Shown in pieces: positions 47,368 through 57,554 of a stretch of DNA of 64,000 nt. The DNA lies in contig NZ_JAKILD010000001.1 in assembly GCF_023283825.1 (NCBI RefSeq), positions 1-64,000 of the forward strand. Direction: 5' to 3'. Below the pieces are notes generated by a model, which saw only the letters and a program-made list of their open reading frames with translations, was not told where the DNA came from and did no database searches. The first letter of the stretch is position 1; every line of letters begins with the position of its first letter. A program made the position numbers and the translations under genes. The stretch comes from Shewanella olleyana (GTDB lineage Bacteria; Pseudomonadota; Gammaproteobacteria; Enterobacterales; Shewanellaceae).

Positions 47368-48177
47368 CTAGTCAGAGAAGGTGCTCCAAATCGGCGCATG
47401 ATCTGATGGCTTTTCAATGCCGCGTAAATCGTAATCTACGTCAGATTCAGTCAGGCGTGGTAGTAATGATTGAGTAACCATGACTACATCAATACGTAGG
47501 CCGCGGTTATCGACAAAGCCTTTACTGCGATAATCAAACCACGAGTAACGCTCGGTGCGCTCAGGGTGTAATTCACGGAAGCTATCGACTAAGCCCCAGT
47601 CTTTTAGACGCTGTAGCCATTCACGCTCTTCTGGCTGAAAGCTACATTTACCGGTTTTTAACCAGCGCTTGGCATTCACATCACCAATACCAATGTCTAA
47701 ATCCATTGGTGAGATGTTGATGTCACCAATTATGGCGATGTCTTCATCTGGGGTGTGGTTGTCAGCAAGGTGCTGCATTAGGTCTTGATAGAACTTACGC
47801 TTAGCTGGGTATTTTGTTTCATGGCTGATGTTTTCACCTTGGGGGAAATAACCATTCATCACGGTAATGACGCGGCCATTTGCTTGGGTAAATTTACCCA
47901 TGATCATTCGGCGCTGTGCATCTTCAGCATCATCTTTAAACCCTTTGATGATTTCGATTGGCTCAGCTTTTGATAGCATAGCAACGCCGTAATGGGCTTT
48001 GCCGCCATGGTAATGCACGTGATAACCCATAGCTTCAACGTCTGCTACTGGAAATGCTTCGTCGTGAACCTTAGTTTCTTGTAGGCCGATAACGTCAGGC
48101 TGGTGGCTGTCGATAAGTGCTTGCAGTTGATGTAAGCGCGCGCGAATACCATTGATGTTGAATGAGACAATTTTCAT
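47368..48177 (-). CDS. xthA: Exonuclease III
   Basis: XthA is the main AP endonuclease and 3' exonuclease of base-excision repair. The 269-residue product has the signature motifs [38 protein letters not shown] and the final SDHAPIWS. Its ATG shares a base with the yciI TAA (TAATG), indicating coupled translation. Confidence 0.96.
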   Translation of the reverse strand: MKIVSFNINGIRARLHQLQALIDSHQPDVIGLQETKVHDEAFPVADVEAMGYHVHYHGGKAHYGVAMLSKAEPIEIIKGFKDDAEDAQRRMIMGKFTQANGRVITVMNGYFPQGENISHETKYPAKRKFYQDLMQHLADNHTPDEDIAIIGDINISPMDLDIGIGDVNAKRWLKTGKCSFQPEEREWLQRLKDWGLVDSFRELHPERTERYSWFDYRSKGFVDNRGLRIDVVMVTQSLLPRLTESDVDYDLRGIEKPSDHAPIWSTFSD

Positions 48178-48476
48178 TAGACAAGTACTCGCTTAAATGG
48201 CTTAACAATCACACTAGCGTATACGCCAGCATCGATATATGGGTCTTGGTCTGCCCATGCTTGTGCGGCAACTAATGACTCAAACTCGGCAACTACCAGT
48301 GAACCGGTAAACCCTGCTTCTGCTGGGTTTTCGTTATCAATGGCTGGGTGTGGGCCTGCAACCAATAAGCGACCTTCAGCGGCTAAGGCTTCTAACCTTG
48401 CTAAGTGAGCAGGGCGGGCATTCATGCGCTTTTCTAGACTGTTTTCAACATCTTGTGACGAAATCATGTACCACAT
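48177..48476 (-). CDS. yciI: YciI family protein
   Basis: This 99-residue protein matches YciI, with the conserved His/Asp pair in RPAHLARL and [11 protein letters not shown]; the family has a ferredoxin-like fold and unclear enzymatic role. It lies between yciB and xthA, 15 bases downstream of yciB, so the three probably form one transcript. Confidence 0.9.
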   Translation of the reverse strand: MWYMISSQDVENSLEKRMNARPAHLARLEALAAEGRLLVAGPHPAIDNENPAEAGFTGSLVVAEFESLVAAQAWADQDPYIDAGVYASVIVKPFKRVLV

Positions 48477-48491
48477 AGATAGGTTCCTTAA

Positions 48492-49037
48492 TTATTTTAG
48501 CTGTTCTGATTCATCATGTTCCATATGTTTATACAGGTACATAACGGTAATAACAGTATTCACTAGGGTTAGGGCGGTTAAACCAAATACTTTAAAGTTT
48601 ACCCAGGTTTCTAACGGCATGCTAAAGGCGATATAGATGTTGCCTAAACCACAAGCGACAAAGAAGGCGACCCAATACCAAGTGACATTTGCCCAAACTT
48701 TGTCAGGACATTTCATCTCTTTGCCCAGCATGCTTTTAAGGATTGGCTTGCCAATCAATTGGCTGACAAGCAGCGCGATAGCAAAGAAGGCATAAACAAT
48801 GGTGACTTTCCATTTGATAAAGGCATCGTCATGGAAGATAAGCGTTAAGGTACCGAAAAATGTCACCATCGCAAAAGTGATGAGGTGCATTTTTTCAACT
48901 TGCTTGTACAGGATATAAGTGACGATTAATTGCACTGCAGTGGCGGCAATTAACGCTCCAGTTGCGGTGTAAATATCGTAAAACTTGTATATGGCAAAAA
49001 AGATGACCAATGGAAGAAAATCGAGCAATTGTTTCAT
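48492..49037 (-). CDS. yciB: Inner-membrane septation protein YciB (IspZ)
   Basis: This 181-residue protein has five hydrophobic helices and matches YciB/IspZ, which affects cell-envelope growth and division. The start ATG49037 ([18 protein letters not shown]) matches the family; the frame extends ten codons upstream without conservation. It lies downstream of the trp operon with a terminator in between. Confidence 0.93.
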   Translation of the reverse strand: MKQLLDFLPLVIFFAIYKFYDIYTATGALIAATAVQLIVTYILYKQVEKMHLITFAMVTFFGTLTLIFHDDAFIKWKVTIVYAFFAIALLVSQLIGKPILKSMLGKEMKCPDKVWANVTWYWVAFFVACGLGNIYIAFSMPLETWVNFKVFGLTALTLVNTVITVMYLYKHMEHDESEQLK

Positions 49038-49067
49038 ATGATGCGACAGCCTAAATAAATAAGTCAA

Positions 49068-49248
49068 TTTACTGATTAATATTCATTCTTGCCTTATTGA
49101 GCTTGGCTTGGGTATTAATCATGATGGAAATAGTAGGCTCTGAGTCTAGCATGGCAGCTAGGTTAATATGAAGGGCAGTGGAGGCTTGTTTATTGGATTT
49201 AGTCGTAATTTAGTCGTAATAGCGGTTAATAAAAATTCATAAAGGCGA
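49068..49248. other. Gap between yciB and the trp terminator
   Basis: Part of the 346-base gap 49068-49413. It probably carries the yciB promoter on the minus strand. A TTTAGTCGTAA direct repeat occurs near 49197-49219. No ORF. Confidence 0.4.
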
Positions 49249-49278
49249 TAAAAAATGCCACTCGAATGAGTGGCATTA
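49249..49278 (-). terminator. Rho-independent terminator of the trp operon
   Basis: On the minus strand AATGCCACTC, loop ATTC, GAGTGGCATTTTTT makes a 10-bp stem with six Ts, about 140 bases after the trpA stop. Confidence 0.9.
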
Positions 49279-49339
49279 ATAGTCTTAAATCAAGCTTAAT
49301 AATGAGCGGAATAACCCACTATTTTATTCGCTTATTTTT

Positions 49340-49412
49340 AACTGCTCTTAAAAGCTGATACTTATAAACTGGTGCTTAAAAATCGTTACTTAGAAGCTGT
49401 TACTTAAAAGCT
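49340..49412. repeat. Degenerate ~14-15-bp repeats behind trpA
   Basis: Several imperfect copies of a GCTGTTACTTAAAA-like unit occur in a row (AAGCTGATACTTATAA, ACTGGTGCTTAAAA, ATCGTTACTTAGAA, GCTGTTACTTAAAA). They lie between the trpA stop and the operon terminator. Confidence 0.6.
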
Positions 49413-49413
49413 G

Positions 49414-50223
49414 TTATATAAGCGTCGCTGCTTTCATGTTGCGGGTAAACTCAGCTAGCGCGCTAAGTAAGGCTTTTTCATCGTCTTTGTTACGCTCGAT
49501 GATTTTAACCACTGCAGAGCCTGAAATTGCGCCTGCTGCACCCGCTTTAATGGCTTCACTTACTTGCTTAGGCTCAGCAATACCAAAACCTAATAGCGGT
49601 GGTGGTGCATTAAATTCAGCAAGTTTGGCAAGCACTTCACCAATTGGCGCACCTGCTTTTGACTCTGTGCCAGTCACACCCGCACGCGATAACAAGTAGG
49701 TATAACCTTGGCCATGTTCACTGACCATTTTAATGGTGTCTGTATCGGCATTGGGCGGTGCGATAAAAATAGGGGCAATGCCATGCTTATGAGCCGCTTC
49801 GCTGAACGGGGCTGACTCTTCAACAGGCACATCAGCAATCAATACTGAATCCACGCCCGCTTGTTTAGCTTTAGCGTAAAATTCATCAGTGCCATTGGCG
49901 AATACGAGGTTAGCGTATAGCAATAGTCCAATTGGCATCTCAGGGTATAACTCGCGCACTTGTGTGAGTAGTGAGAAACAATCGGCAACTGTGGTGCCTG
50001 AATCTAACGCTCGTAAGTTAGCGCCTTGAATCACTGGGCCGTCAGCTAATGGATCAGAAAACGGGAAACCTAGCTCTAACGCATCAGCGCCATTATCCAC
50101 TAAGGTTTTAATGATCTTTAACGAAATCCCAACGGTTGGGTCGCCAAGGGTCACGAACGGCACAAATGCGCCTTGTTGTTTTTGCGCTAATTGGTCAAAA
50201 GCTGCTTGATAACGATTTGTCAT
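49414..50223 (-). CDS. trpA: Tryptophan synthase alpha chain
   Basis: TrpA splits indole-3-glycerol phosphate to indole, which is channelled to TrpB. The 269-residue TIM-barrel product has the catalytic Glu in [18 protein letters not shown] and the phosphate-binding GFGIAEPKQ and [10 protein letters not shown]. It is the last gene of the operon, nine bases after trpB. Confidence 0.97.
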   Translation of the reverse strand: MTNRYQAAFDQLAQKQQGAFVPFVTLGDPTVGISLKIIKTLVDNGADALELGFPFSDPLADGPVIQGANLRALDSGTTVADCFSLLTQVRELYPEMPIGLLLYANLVFANGTDEFYAKAKQAGVDSVLIADVPVEESAPFSEAAHKHGIAPIFIAPPNADTDTIKMVSEHGQGYTYLLSRAGVTGTESKAGAPIGEVLAKLAEFNAPPPLLGFGIAEPKQVSEAIKAGAAGAISGSAVVKIIERNKDDEKALLSALAEFTRNMKAATLI

Positions 50224-50232
50224 GATAAGTCC

Positions 50233-51438
50233 TTATTTCGCAGCTTCAGCTGACGCTTTTTGTTCTAAGATGTCAGATACCGTGAAGATATCTTTATCAC
50301 CGCGGCCTGATAAGTTAACCACTAAAATGGTTTCCTTGGTGGCTTCTTTGGCCATACGGACTGCGTATGCAATCGCGTGAGCTGACTCAAGCGCTGGGAT
50401 AATTCCTTCAGTGCGAGCAAGCAACTGGAAGCACTCTAGCGCTTCATCATCGGTTGCAGACTCGTAACGGGCGCGACCTGTGGCGTTAAGGTAAGCATGC
50501 TGTGGTCCAACAGATGGGAAATCAAGACCTGCAGATACTGAATATGACTCTTCAATTTGGCCATCACTGTCTTGCATCAGCGGCGCTTTCATACCAAAGA
50601 AAATACCGGTTTTACCGTGCTTAAGCGGTGCGCCGTGCATTGGCGTATCAATGCCTTTACCTGCAGGCTCAACGCCGATAAGTTCAACGTCTTTTTCATC
50701 GATAAAGTCTGCAAACATACCAATTGCGTTTGAACCACCGCCGACACAGGCGATAACAGCATCTGGTAAGCGACCTTCTTTTTCAAGGATTTGCTTTTTG
50801 GTTTCTTCACCAATCATGCGTTGGAATTCACGTACGATAGTTGGGAATGGATGCGGCCCCGCTGCAGTACCAAGTAGGTAATGCGCTTTTTCATAACTTG
50901 CTGACCAGTCGCGCATGGCTTCGTTACAGGCATCTTTCAGTGTTGATGAACCTGAAGTCACAGGAATAACCTCTGCGCCCATAAGCTTCATTCTAAATAC
51001 GTTTGGTGATTGACGTTCAACGTCTTTCGCGCCCATGTAAACCTTACATTTAAGGTCTAACAACGCACAAGCTAAGGCTGTTGCAACGCCATGTTGGCCT
51101 GCACCGGTTTCAGCAATAATTTCTTTTTTACCCATACGTTTTGCTAATAGCGCCTGACCAAGTACTTGGTTAGTTTTGTGCGCGCCGCCATGGAGTAAAT
51201 CTTCTCGTTTCAGATAGATTTTAACCATAGGGTTAGGGCTTAAGTTACGGGTTAAGGTTAATGCCGTTGGTCGACCTGCATAGTTCTTCAGTAAGTCAGT
51301 AAACTCTTTTTGAAAGTCTTCATCTTGCTGGGCTTCAACAAAAGCGGTTTCTAATTGCTTCAGTGCTGGCACAAGAATTTGCGGTACGTACATGCCGCCG
51401 TATTCGCCAAAATAAGGGTCAAGCTTAAGCTTCGTCAT
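50233..51438 (-). CDS. trpB: Tryptophan synthase beta chain
   Basis: TrpB joins indole to serine using pyridoxal phosphate. The 401-residue product has the PLP lysine in [27 protein letters not shown], and the phosphate loop [15 protein letters not shown] upstream of ATG51438 ([15 protein letters not shown]) fixes the start; an open extension to 51474 is not conserved. It lies 71 bases after trpCF, the longest gap in the operon. Confidence 0.97.
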   Translation of the reverse strand: MTKLKLDPYFGEYGGMYVPQILVPALKQLETAFVEAQQDEDFQKEFTDLLKNYAGRPTALTLTRNLSPNPMVKIYLKREDLLHGGAHKTNQVLGQALLAKRMGKKEIIAETGAGQHGVATALACALLDLKCKVYMGAKDVERQSPNVFRMKLMGAEVIPVTSGSSTLKDACNEAMRDWSASYEKAHYLLGTAAGPHPFPTIVREFQRMIGEETKKQILEKEGRLPDAVIACVGGGSNAIGMFADFIDEKDVELIGVEPAGKGIDTPMHGAPLKHGKTGIFFGMKAPLMQDSDGQIEESYSVSAGLDFPSVGPQHAYLNATGRARYESATDDEALECFQLLARTEGIIPALESAHAIAYAVRMAKEATKETILVVNLSGRGDKDIFTVSDILEQKASAEAAK

Positions 51439-51509
51439 TGGGTCTTCCTTATCAATATTGTGTGAAATACCCATGCTGGCTATTTCGTAATGCTGTATTA
51501 AATTTGGTG

Positions 51510-52991
51510 CTAATTCTTTCTGATTGCTGCAAATGCTTGGGCAATCTTTTGCGCATCTTTAATTCCGGGCTCTGATTCAACACCTGAGTTGAGATCTAAA
51601 CCGTAAAAACCTTGTTGGTTAGCATCGAGTGCGTTTTCAGGTGTTAGCCCACCTGCAAGCATGCTGTTTTCTCGCTCTGCATTGGTAATGGCAGAATTAT
51701 CGAATAACGCTTGCCAGTTAAATGTCTCGCCCGTGCCGCCAAAGCCTGTGGTGTTTTTGCTATCGAATAAGTAACGATCGCAACCCTCTGGTTTATCGCC
51801 AACATTATTGTCGCTTACAGTATTAGTATCGGCTGCAGTATCAACACTGACTGCTTTCCAAATTTGGCAATCAAGTTCAGCTTCAGCCAATAACTGTTTT
51901 AGCTCGCTAATATCTTCACTGTTTTCGCTGCCATGAAGCTGCACTACAGCTAAACCAACAGCCTTAACGGTTGCTACGATTTCTGGGTTAGGCTTGTTGA
52001 CGAATACACCAACAAAGTTCAAGCCCGTTTTCGCTTCTGATTCAGTTAGTGCTTGTCGGCTTTGCTCAACCAGTGAAGCTGCTTGCTCGACAGTCACGTT
52101 ACGAGGTGATTTAGGGTGAAAGATTAATCCACCGAACACTGCGCCAGCTTGGGTGACTGCTTTGATATCTTCAAGGCGGGTTAAGCCGCACACTTTGTTA
52201 TTGCCAAAAATCAGCTGACGACAAGCAAGGTCAATGTCCTCTTGTGCCATGATAGAACTGCCTACAAGGTAGCCGTCTACTAACGGATTTAAGCGCTTAA
52301 CCTGTTGGTTATTATAGATGCCAGATTCACTGATAATGACTCTGTCAGTTGGAATTTGTGGCGCTAACGCTTCAGTTGTGGCTAAATCAGTGCTTAAGTC
52401 ACGTAGGTTGCGGTTGTTAATACCCACAATGCGTGCGTTAAGATCAATTGCGCGTTCAAGTTCTTCTTGGTTACTGACTTCGGTTAGCGCATCTAAATTG
52501 TATTTCGCAGCTTCTTCGGCCAGTAATTTATATTGCTCATCATCCAGAACCGACAGCATTAACAATACGGCATCTGCGCCTTGGTGAGCGGCCAGTTTGA
52601 TTTGGTATGGGTCAACAAAGAAGTCTTTACATAAGATTGGCTGACTGACACGTGCACGCACCAATGGAATGTAATCAATATCGCCATGGAAGAACTGCTC
52701 ATCGGTTAACACCGAAATGCCAGCAGCGTATTTACCGTAAATATTAGCAATGGCTTCAACATCAAACACTGGGCGAATAAGCCCTTTTGACGGACTGGCC
52801 TTTTTACATTCAAAAATATAACCCGCATTTGGCGCTTTAAGGGCATCAAATAAACTGCGGTCAGATATTTTAGGTTGCAAGTTGGCTTCTGGGTAACGCA
52901 GTTTAAGCGAGGCAATATGAGCAACTTTGGTATCAACGATTTTAGTTAATACGTTAGATTCTTTATCCGTTTTATTCGCAACTGTAGGCAT
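51510..52991 (-). CDS. trpC: Fused indole-3-glycerol phosphate synthase / phosphoribosylanthranilate isomerase
   Basis: This 493-residue fusion carries TrpC (about 1-265; [27 protein letters not shown]) and TrpF (about 265-493; [33 protein letters not shown]), so two successive steps are in one chain, as in E. coli. The ATG overlaps the trpD stop (TAATG), giving coupled translation. A Ser/Asp/Thr-rich insert near residues 385-400 is slightly longer than usual. Confidence 0.96.
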   Translation of the reverse strand: MPTVANKTDKESNVLTKIVDTKVAHIASLKLRYPEANLQPKISDRSLFDALKAPNAGYIFECKKASPSKGLIRPVFDVEAIANIYGKYAAGISVLTDEQFFHGDIDYIPLVRARVSQPILCKDFFVDPYQIKLAAHQGADAVLLMLSVLDDEQYKLLAEEAAKYNLDALTEVSNQEELERAIDLNARIVGINNRNLRDLSTDLATTEALAPQIPTDRVIISESGIYNNQQVKRLNPLVDGYLVGSSIMAQEDIDLACRQLIFGNNKVCGLTRLEDIKAVTQAGAVFGGLIFHPKSPRNVTVEQAASLVEQSRQALTESEAKTGLNFVGVFVNKPNPEIVATVKAVGLAVVQLHGSENSEDISELKQLLAEAELDCQIWKAVSVDTAADTNTVSDNNVGDKPEGCDRYLFDSKNTTGFGGTGETFNWQALFDNSAITNAERENSMLAGGLTPENALDANQQGFYGLDLNSGVESEPGIKDAQKIAQAFAAIRKN

Positions 52992-54031
52992 TAGTGTGCT
53001 TCCTCTTGCTGACTTGCTTCAGCCAGTTGATTTAAGACGTTAATCGCTTTGCCGCTATTAATGGTTTCAAGCGCAAGTTTAGTGCCTTGCTGCACTGTGT
53101 CACACACTCCGCTGACATAAAGCGCACAGCCTGCATTAATCGCAACAGCGTCACGGTGGGCAGGTTTACCTTCGCCTTTTAAAATTGCTTGAGTTATAAG
53201 GGCATTATCACTTGGCTCACCGCCTTCAAGGGCTGAAATTTCAGCAGGTTCAACTCCTAATTCTTGCGGGGTTAACGTATAAAAGCGAATGTTACCGTCA
53301 TTTAACTCCGCCACTTGGGTTTCACCGTGAAGGGCGACTTCATCAAGGCCACTTCCATAAACTACCATGGCGCGTTTAACACCTAATGCGTTTAACACAT
53401 TAACGATAGGTGCAATCAGCTTTGGAGAGTATACACCCAGTAGCATAGCTTCAGGTTTTGCTGGGTTAATCAGCGGGCCTAAGATATTAAAGATGGTGCG
53501 GGTTTTAAGTGCTTGCCTTACAGGAACTGCGTGACGCACACCAGCGTGATAATGAGGTGCAAATAAGAAACATAATCCAAAGTCTTCAATGCATTGGCTG
53601 GCCGCTTCTGGCGTCATCGTTAGGCCGATACCACAATGAGATAACACATCAGAGGCGCCTGATTTACTTGATACGCCGCGGTTGCCGTGTTTGGCCACTT
53701 TAGCGCCAGCAGCTGCTGCAACAAATGATGCTGTGGTGGAGATATTAATGGTGTTATGACCATCACCGCCAGTACCCACAATATCCACAACGCCTGTCGC
53801 TAATGATTGAGCGCTGCGCGGAAAAGGTTTAGCCGCTTTACGAAGTGCATCAGCTGCGCCAGTTATTTCTTCAATGGTTTCGCCGCGCATTTTAAGCGCC
53901 ACTAACATACCGGCCATAGTAACTGGGTCCATTTCACCTTCAACAATGGCGGTGAATAACTCTGCGCTTTGGCTGCGCGTTAACGCATTGCCTTGATAAA
54001 GTGAGTCTAACAGAGGTTGAAGTTGAGACAT
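52991..54031 (-). CDS. trpD: Anthranilate phosphoribosyltransferase
   Basis: TrpD attaches phosphoribose to anthranilate. The 346-residue product has the PRPP motif GTGGDGHNTINIST and KHGNRGVSSKSGASDVL. Its ATG overlaps the trpG TAA by one base. Here trpG and trpD are separate genes, unlike the E. coli fusion. Confidence 0.96.
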   Translation of the reverse strand: MSQLQPLLDSLYQGNALTRSQSAELFTAIVEGEMDPVTMAGMLVALKMRGETIEEITGAADALRKAAKPFPRSAQSLATGVVDIVGTGGDGHNTINISTTASFVAAAAGAKVAKHGNRGVSSKSGASDVLSHCGIGLTMTPEAASQCIEDFGLCFLFAPHYHAGVRHAVPVRQALKTRTIFNILGPLINPAKPEAMLLGVYSPKLIAPIVNVLNALGVKRAMVVYGSGLDEVALHGETQVAELNDGNIRFYTLTPQELGVEPAEISALEGGEPSDNALITQAILKGEGKPAHRDAVAINAGCALYVSGVCDTVQQGTKLALETINSGKAINVLNQLAEASQQEEAH

Positions 54032-54678
54032 TATAAGGCTCCCTTTTGGCTACTGGATTGGCTACTTTCATTAGCATGGGTCAGGTAAGTTAGCGTTTGG
54101 GTTAATAGCGTGCTACCTAAAGTGGTTAAAATCGACTCTGGATGAAACTGGAATCCTACCGCTTTATCTTGCGGGTGGATCACCGCCATTGGCATATCTT
54201 CAGTGGTGGCAATTACGTTTAAACAATCAGGCACCTTGGTGGCAACTAAGCTGTGATAACGGGCTACTGGAAGCGGAGAAGGTAAGTTAGCAAATACGCC
54301 TTCACCATTATGAATAGTTGGGCTGGCTTTACCGTGCACCACAAAAGGAGCACGTTCGACTTTACCGCCGTAGTACTCAATCATGGCTTGATGGCCTAAA
54401 CAAATACCTAGCATAGGTACTTTGCCTGCCACTTTACCGATAAGCTCCATCATACAACCTGCTTCATGAGGTGCACCTGGACCTGGTGACAGGACTAATG
54501 CCGCATTACCTGATTCGGCGATAAGCTTTTCAGCTAAGTAGTCAGCGCTTACGTCATTACGGTAAATCAGCACTTCAAAACCTAAGCTGCGGAACTGATC
54601 CACTAGGTTGTAGGTGAATGAGTCAAAGTTATCTAATAAATACAGTTTCATGTTATTGGTGCTCTGAGAAGTCGTCAT
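54031..54678 (-). CDS. trpG: Anthranilate synthase glutaminase subunit
   Basis: TrpG supplies ammonia from glutamine to TrpE. The 215-residue class I amidotransferase has the nucleophile Cys in GICLGHQAM and the His-Glu pair in GFQFHPESIL. The N-terminus continues YLLDNFDSFTYNLVDQ. It overlaps trpE by one base, which suits the one-to-one subunit ratio. A second in-frame Met (NNMKLYLLDNF) nine codons in may also serve as start. Confidence 0.96.
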   Translation of the reverse strand: MTTSQSTNNMKLYLLDNFDSFTYNLVDQFRSLGFEVLIYRNDVSADYLAEKLIAESGNAALVLSPGPGAPHEAGCMMELIGKVAGKVPMLGICLGHQAMIEYYGGKVERAPFVVHGKASPTIHNGEGVFANLPSPLPVARYHSLVATKVPDCLNVIATTEDMPMAVIHPQDKAVGFQFHPESILTTLGSTLLTQTLTYLTHANESSQSSSQKGAL

Positions 54679-56228
54679 TATAATCCACCTCCCATTTTGA
54701 TGGCAGAAATCACCGCTTGGGCTTTTTGACGGGTTTCGTCGGCTTCAGCTTGTGGGTCAGAATCAAACACCACCCCAGCGCCAGCTTGAATAAAGGCCAC
54801 ATCGTTTTTAACGAAGGCTGAGCGGATAACGATACAAGTATCCATATCACCTAAACCATTAACGTAACCAACTGCGCCGCCATAACTGCCACGGCGGGCT
54901 TGCTCGGCTTCTCGAACCAATTGTGATGCACGCACTTTAGGTGCGCCCACTAAGGTGCCCATATTCATACAGGCTTGATAAGCATGCAGTGCATCTAAGT
55001 CTTCACGTAATTGACCGGTTACGCGACTGACTAAATGCATCACGTGTGAGTAGCGGTCAACTTTTAGTAATTCTGCTACTTTACGGCTACCGCTTTGGCT
55101 AATACGGGCAATATCGTTACGGGCTAAATCAACCAGCATTAAATGCTCAGATAATTCTTTTTTATCAAGGCGTAGTTCAAGTTCAATACGGCTGTCTAAG
55201 TCAAAATCAATGCTGCCATCGGCAGCTTTACCGCGCTGACGTGTGCCAGCAATTGGGTACACTTCAACTTGGTTGCTTGCAGCATCATATTTGAGTGCGC
55301 TTTCAGGTGAGGCGCCAAATAACGTGAAGTCAGGGCCGCGAAAGTAAAACATATACGGGCTTGGATTCGTTAGGCGTAGTGCTCGATAAGCCCCTAAGGT
55401 ATTTGGGCATGGCAGGCTAAAACTTCTTGAAGGCACAACTTGGAAAATATCACCTGCAACAATGTGCTCTTTTAAATCAACCACTGTTTGCTTAAAGGTT
55501 TCGTCGCTGATGTTAACTTGTGTGTCAGCATCGACAGTCACTAAAGGTTCAACAGGTGCTAATGTTTGGCATTGCTGTTTTACATCAGTGACTCGTTTAG
55601 CCAGTGTGTCAGCAAATAGTGCGTCATTAGAAAACTGGTGGGTGATAATTTCAGCTTGCTGCTGTTGGTGGTCAACAAGAATTAATGTTTCAGCGAGGTA
55701 GAATAAGTAATCAGGGCAATCGTTATCAGCATTAGGAACTTCTGGTAATGGCTCTACAGTATCAATTAAGTCATACGCTAGCACACCACCTAAAAACAAA
55801 TCTTCGAAGGCATCTTTTTGGTCAGTTTGAATGTGCTGGACAAACATTCTTAAACCATCAAGCGGTGATGTGGATTTTAAACGCGCATCTTCATCTTGTA
55901 ACTGCTTGGCTTTGGCAAGGTTAATGACTAATACATTATCTTGCTGTTGCTGCTCACTGGTTTCGAAGAAGTCGCTTATAGGCGAAAGTAGGCTAGCACC
56001 ATTGTCGGTGAGGGCTGAGAAAGTCAGCTTATAACCATCACATCTCACCATCATTGCGGCGTGGGTCAGTACGATGCTTTTTAAATGGTCTTTACTTTCT
56101 ATTTCAGCAGATTCAAGCAACATTGTATGTGGCGCATTTGCGGTGACATGCTGATAAAGGCTCAATGGATCAGCGTGGTACGCTAATGATTGTTTTTGCG
56201 TTATGACATGGGCGAACTGATGTTTCAT
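54678..56228 (-). CDS. trpE: Anthranilate synthase component I
   Basis: TrpE converts chorismate and ammonia to anthranilate and is the feedback-inhibited step. The 516-residue product keeps the tryptophan-binding LLES element near residue 37 and the chorismate-binding C-terminal domain (FQVVPSRSF, GASPESALKY, PIAGTRQRG, GAGVVFDSDPQAEADE). It is the first structural gene of the operon, preceded by the trpL leader and attenuator. Confidence 0.97.
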   Translation of the reverse strand: MKHQFAHVITQKQSLAYHADPLSLYQHVTANAPHTMLLESAEIESKDHLKSIVLTHAAMMVRCDGYKLTFSALTDNGASLLSPISDFFETSEQQQQDNVLVINLAKAKQLQDEDARLKSTSPLDGLRMFVQHIQTDQKDAFEDLFLGGVLAYDLIDTVEPLPEVPNADNDCPDYLFYLAETLILVDHQQQQAEIITHQFSNDALFADTLAKRVTDVKQQCQTLAPVEPLVTVDADTQVNISDETFKQTVVDLKEHIVAGDIFQVVPSRSFSLPCPNTLGAYRALRLTNPSPYMFYFRGPDFTLFGASPESALKYDAASNQVEVYPIAGTRQRGKAADGSIDFDLDSRIELELRLDKKELSEHLMLVDLARNDIARISQSGSRKVAELLKVDRYSHVMHLVSRVTGQLREDLDALHAYQACMNMGTLVGAPKVRASQLVREAEQARRGSYGGAVGYVNGLGDMDTCIVIRSAFVKNDVAFIQAGAGVVFDSDPQAEADETRQKAQAVISAIKMGGGL

Positions 56229-56332
56229 AATACGTATTGCGCCTCTTTAAAATGTTGATTTTTCATACTTAGTACTCTATTTCTTGTTCGGTTTGCATTT
56301 GTTATATCGAAGAGTGCAAGCCGTAAATAGCA

Positions 56333-56360
56333 AGAAAGCCCACATCTCTGCGGGCTTTCT
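56333..56360 (-). promoter_or_regulatory. trp attenuator hairpin (3:4)
   Basis: On the minus strand AGAAAGCCC pairs with GGGCTTTCT across a ten-base loop, 105 bases before trpE. The tail (TTGCTATTTA) is only moderately T-rich. An alternative pairing of CGGGT (after the leader ORF) with GCCCG would break this hairpin, and CAC-CCC/GGG-GUG gives a leader 1:2 stem, so the standard attenuation switch can be drawn. Confidence 0.8.
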
Positions 56361-56408
56361 AGTAAAATCTTGTGTTATTTAAATAACTACAACGCTTCAC
56401 ACCACCCG

Positions 56409-56462
56409 TTAATTTGGGAAGTGCCACCACCAATTGATGTTAAGTGCGTTAAAGTTTGTCAT
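56409..56462 (-). CDS. trpL: trp leader peptide with three consecutive Trp codons
   Basis: ATG56462 opens a 17-codon ORF encoding MTNFNALNINWWWHFPN, ending with TAA at 56411-56409. The WWW run lies before the pairing segments of the attenuator, exactly as needed for a ribosome to stall when charged tRNA-Trp is scarce. Confidence 0.93.
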   Translation of the reverse strand: MTNFNALNINWWWHFPN

Positions 56463-56502
56463 TTAAATCGAATCTCTTGATTTTAGGTCGTATATCTAAA
56501 AG

Positions 56503-56526
56503 GTTAGCAAAATGCGTTTGGCTAAC
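56503..56526. promoter_or_regulatory. 24-bp dyad in the trp promoter region
   Basis: GTTAGC-N-AAA-NNNN-TTT-N-GCTAAC is a symmetrical pattern about 40 bases upstream of trpL, where the promoter should lie. It does not match the ACTAGT-type TrpR operator. It may bind a regulator, but which one is unknown. Confidence 0.5.
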
Positions 56527-56693
56527 GTATGCCTTATAGAAGACCTTAGCTGGCCTTTAAAGTCAATTGAATATTTCTCAAATTTGGCATTTTTTTGTTC
56601 ATGGCGGCTAAAGCGTCATCAATTTGCTGAATATGTAGCAAATAATCACCACAGGGTTAAGCTTTTCAACAAAGATTAAAGTACAATAACGTT

Positions 56694-57554
56694 ATGATAA
56701 CAGACACTCTATTGGCCGATCTCCATAGCCATACGACCGCATCTGACGGCGTACTTACTCCTGCTGAACTTGTTGAACGTGCCATTGAAAAGGGCGTTCA
56801 AATGTTAGCAATAACTGATCACGATACCGTTGCAGGACTTGCTGAAGCGCATCAATTTAATCAGCAACACGAAACACCGCTAAAATTAATTGATGGTGTT
56901 GAAATATCTACCCGTTGGAACAATTTTGATATCCACATTGTTGGTCTCAACATGGATAAACAAGCCCCTGTTTTACTCGATTTTTTGAGTCGTCAACGTG
57001 AATTACGTGAAGAACGCGCTCTGGAAATTGGTAACCGTTTAGCCAAAGCAGGTATTGAAGGCGCATACGAAGGTGCCAAACATTATGCCGCTGGTGCTGC
57101 GATTAGCCGAGGTCATTATGCCCGTTGGTTGGCAGAAAACGGCTATGCTAAAGATATGCCTAGTGTGTTTAAACGTTATTTAGCACGCGGAAAAACCGGT
57201 TATGTCCCTAATAACTGGAGTGACATGGCAACCGCTATCGACATTATTCATCAAACCGGTGGCGTGGCAGTATTAGCACATCCAAGCGGCTATAAACTAT
57301 CAGCTAAGTGGCTTAAGCGTTTAGTACGTGAGTATAAAGAGGCAGGTGGCGATGCGATGGAAGTCGTACTAGGTCAACAAAGCATTGATGATCGCGCTAA
57401 CTTGGTCGCTTTAAGCCATTTGAATAACTTAATGGGTTCTATAGGCAGTGACTTTCACTTCCCAAGTAATTGGATCGAGTTAGGCAAAAATTTATTCCAA
57501 CCTGCTGGCATACAGTGGGTTTGGCAATCAGAATCTTGGACGGAGCGAACATGA
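56694..57554 (+). CDS. rnm: RNase AM, PHP-domain 5'-3' exonuclease (Rnm/YciV)
   Basis: Rnm trims the 5' ends of rRNA and small RNAs. The 286-residue product has the PHP metal motifs DLHSHTTASDG (residues 9-19), ITDHDTVAGL, the Glu in DGVEIST, and the late VLAHPSGY and GSDFHFPS. It lies head-to-head with the trp leader. No ribosome site precedes ATG56694; TACAAT at 56682-56687 is so close that the message might be leaderless. It overlaps yciO by four bases. Confidence 0.92.
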   Translation: MITDTLLADLHSHTTASDGVLTPAELVERAIEKGVQMLAITDHDTVAGLAEAHQFNQQHETPLKLIDGVEISTRWNNFDIHIVGLNMDKQAPVLLDFLSRQRELREERALEIGNRLAKAGIEGAYEGAKHYAAGAAISRGHYARWLAENGYAKDMPSVFKRYLARGKTGYVPNNWSDMATAIDIIHQTGGVAVLAHPSGYKLSAKWLKRLVREYKEAGGDAMEVVLGQQSIDDRANLVALSHLNNLMGSIGSDFHFPSNWIELGKNLFQPAGIQWVWQSESWTERT

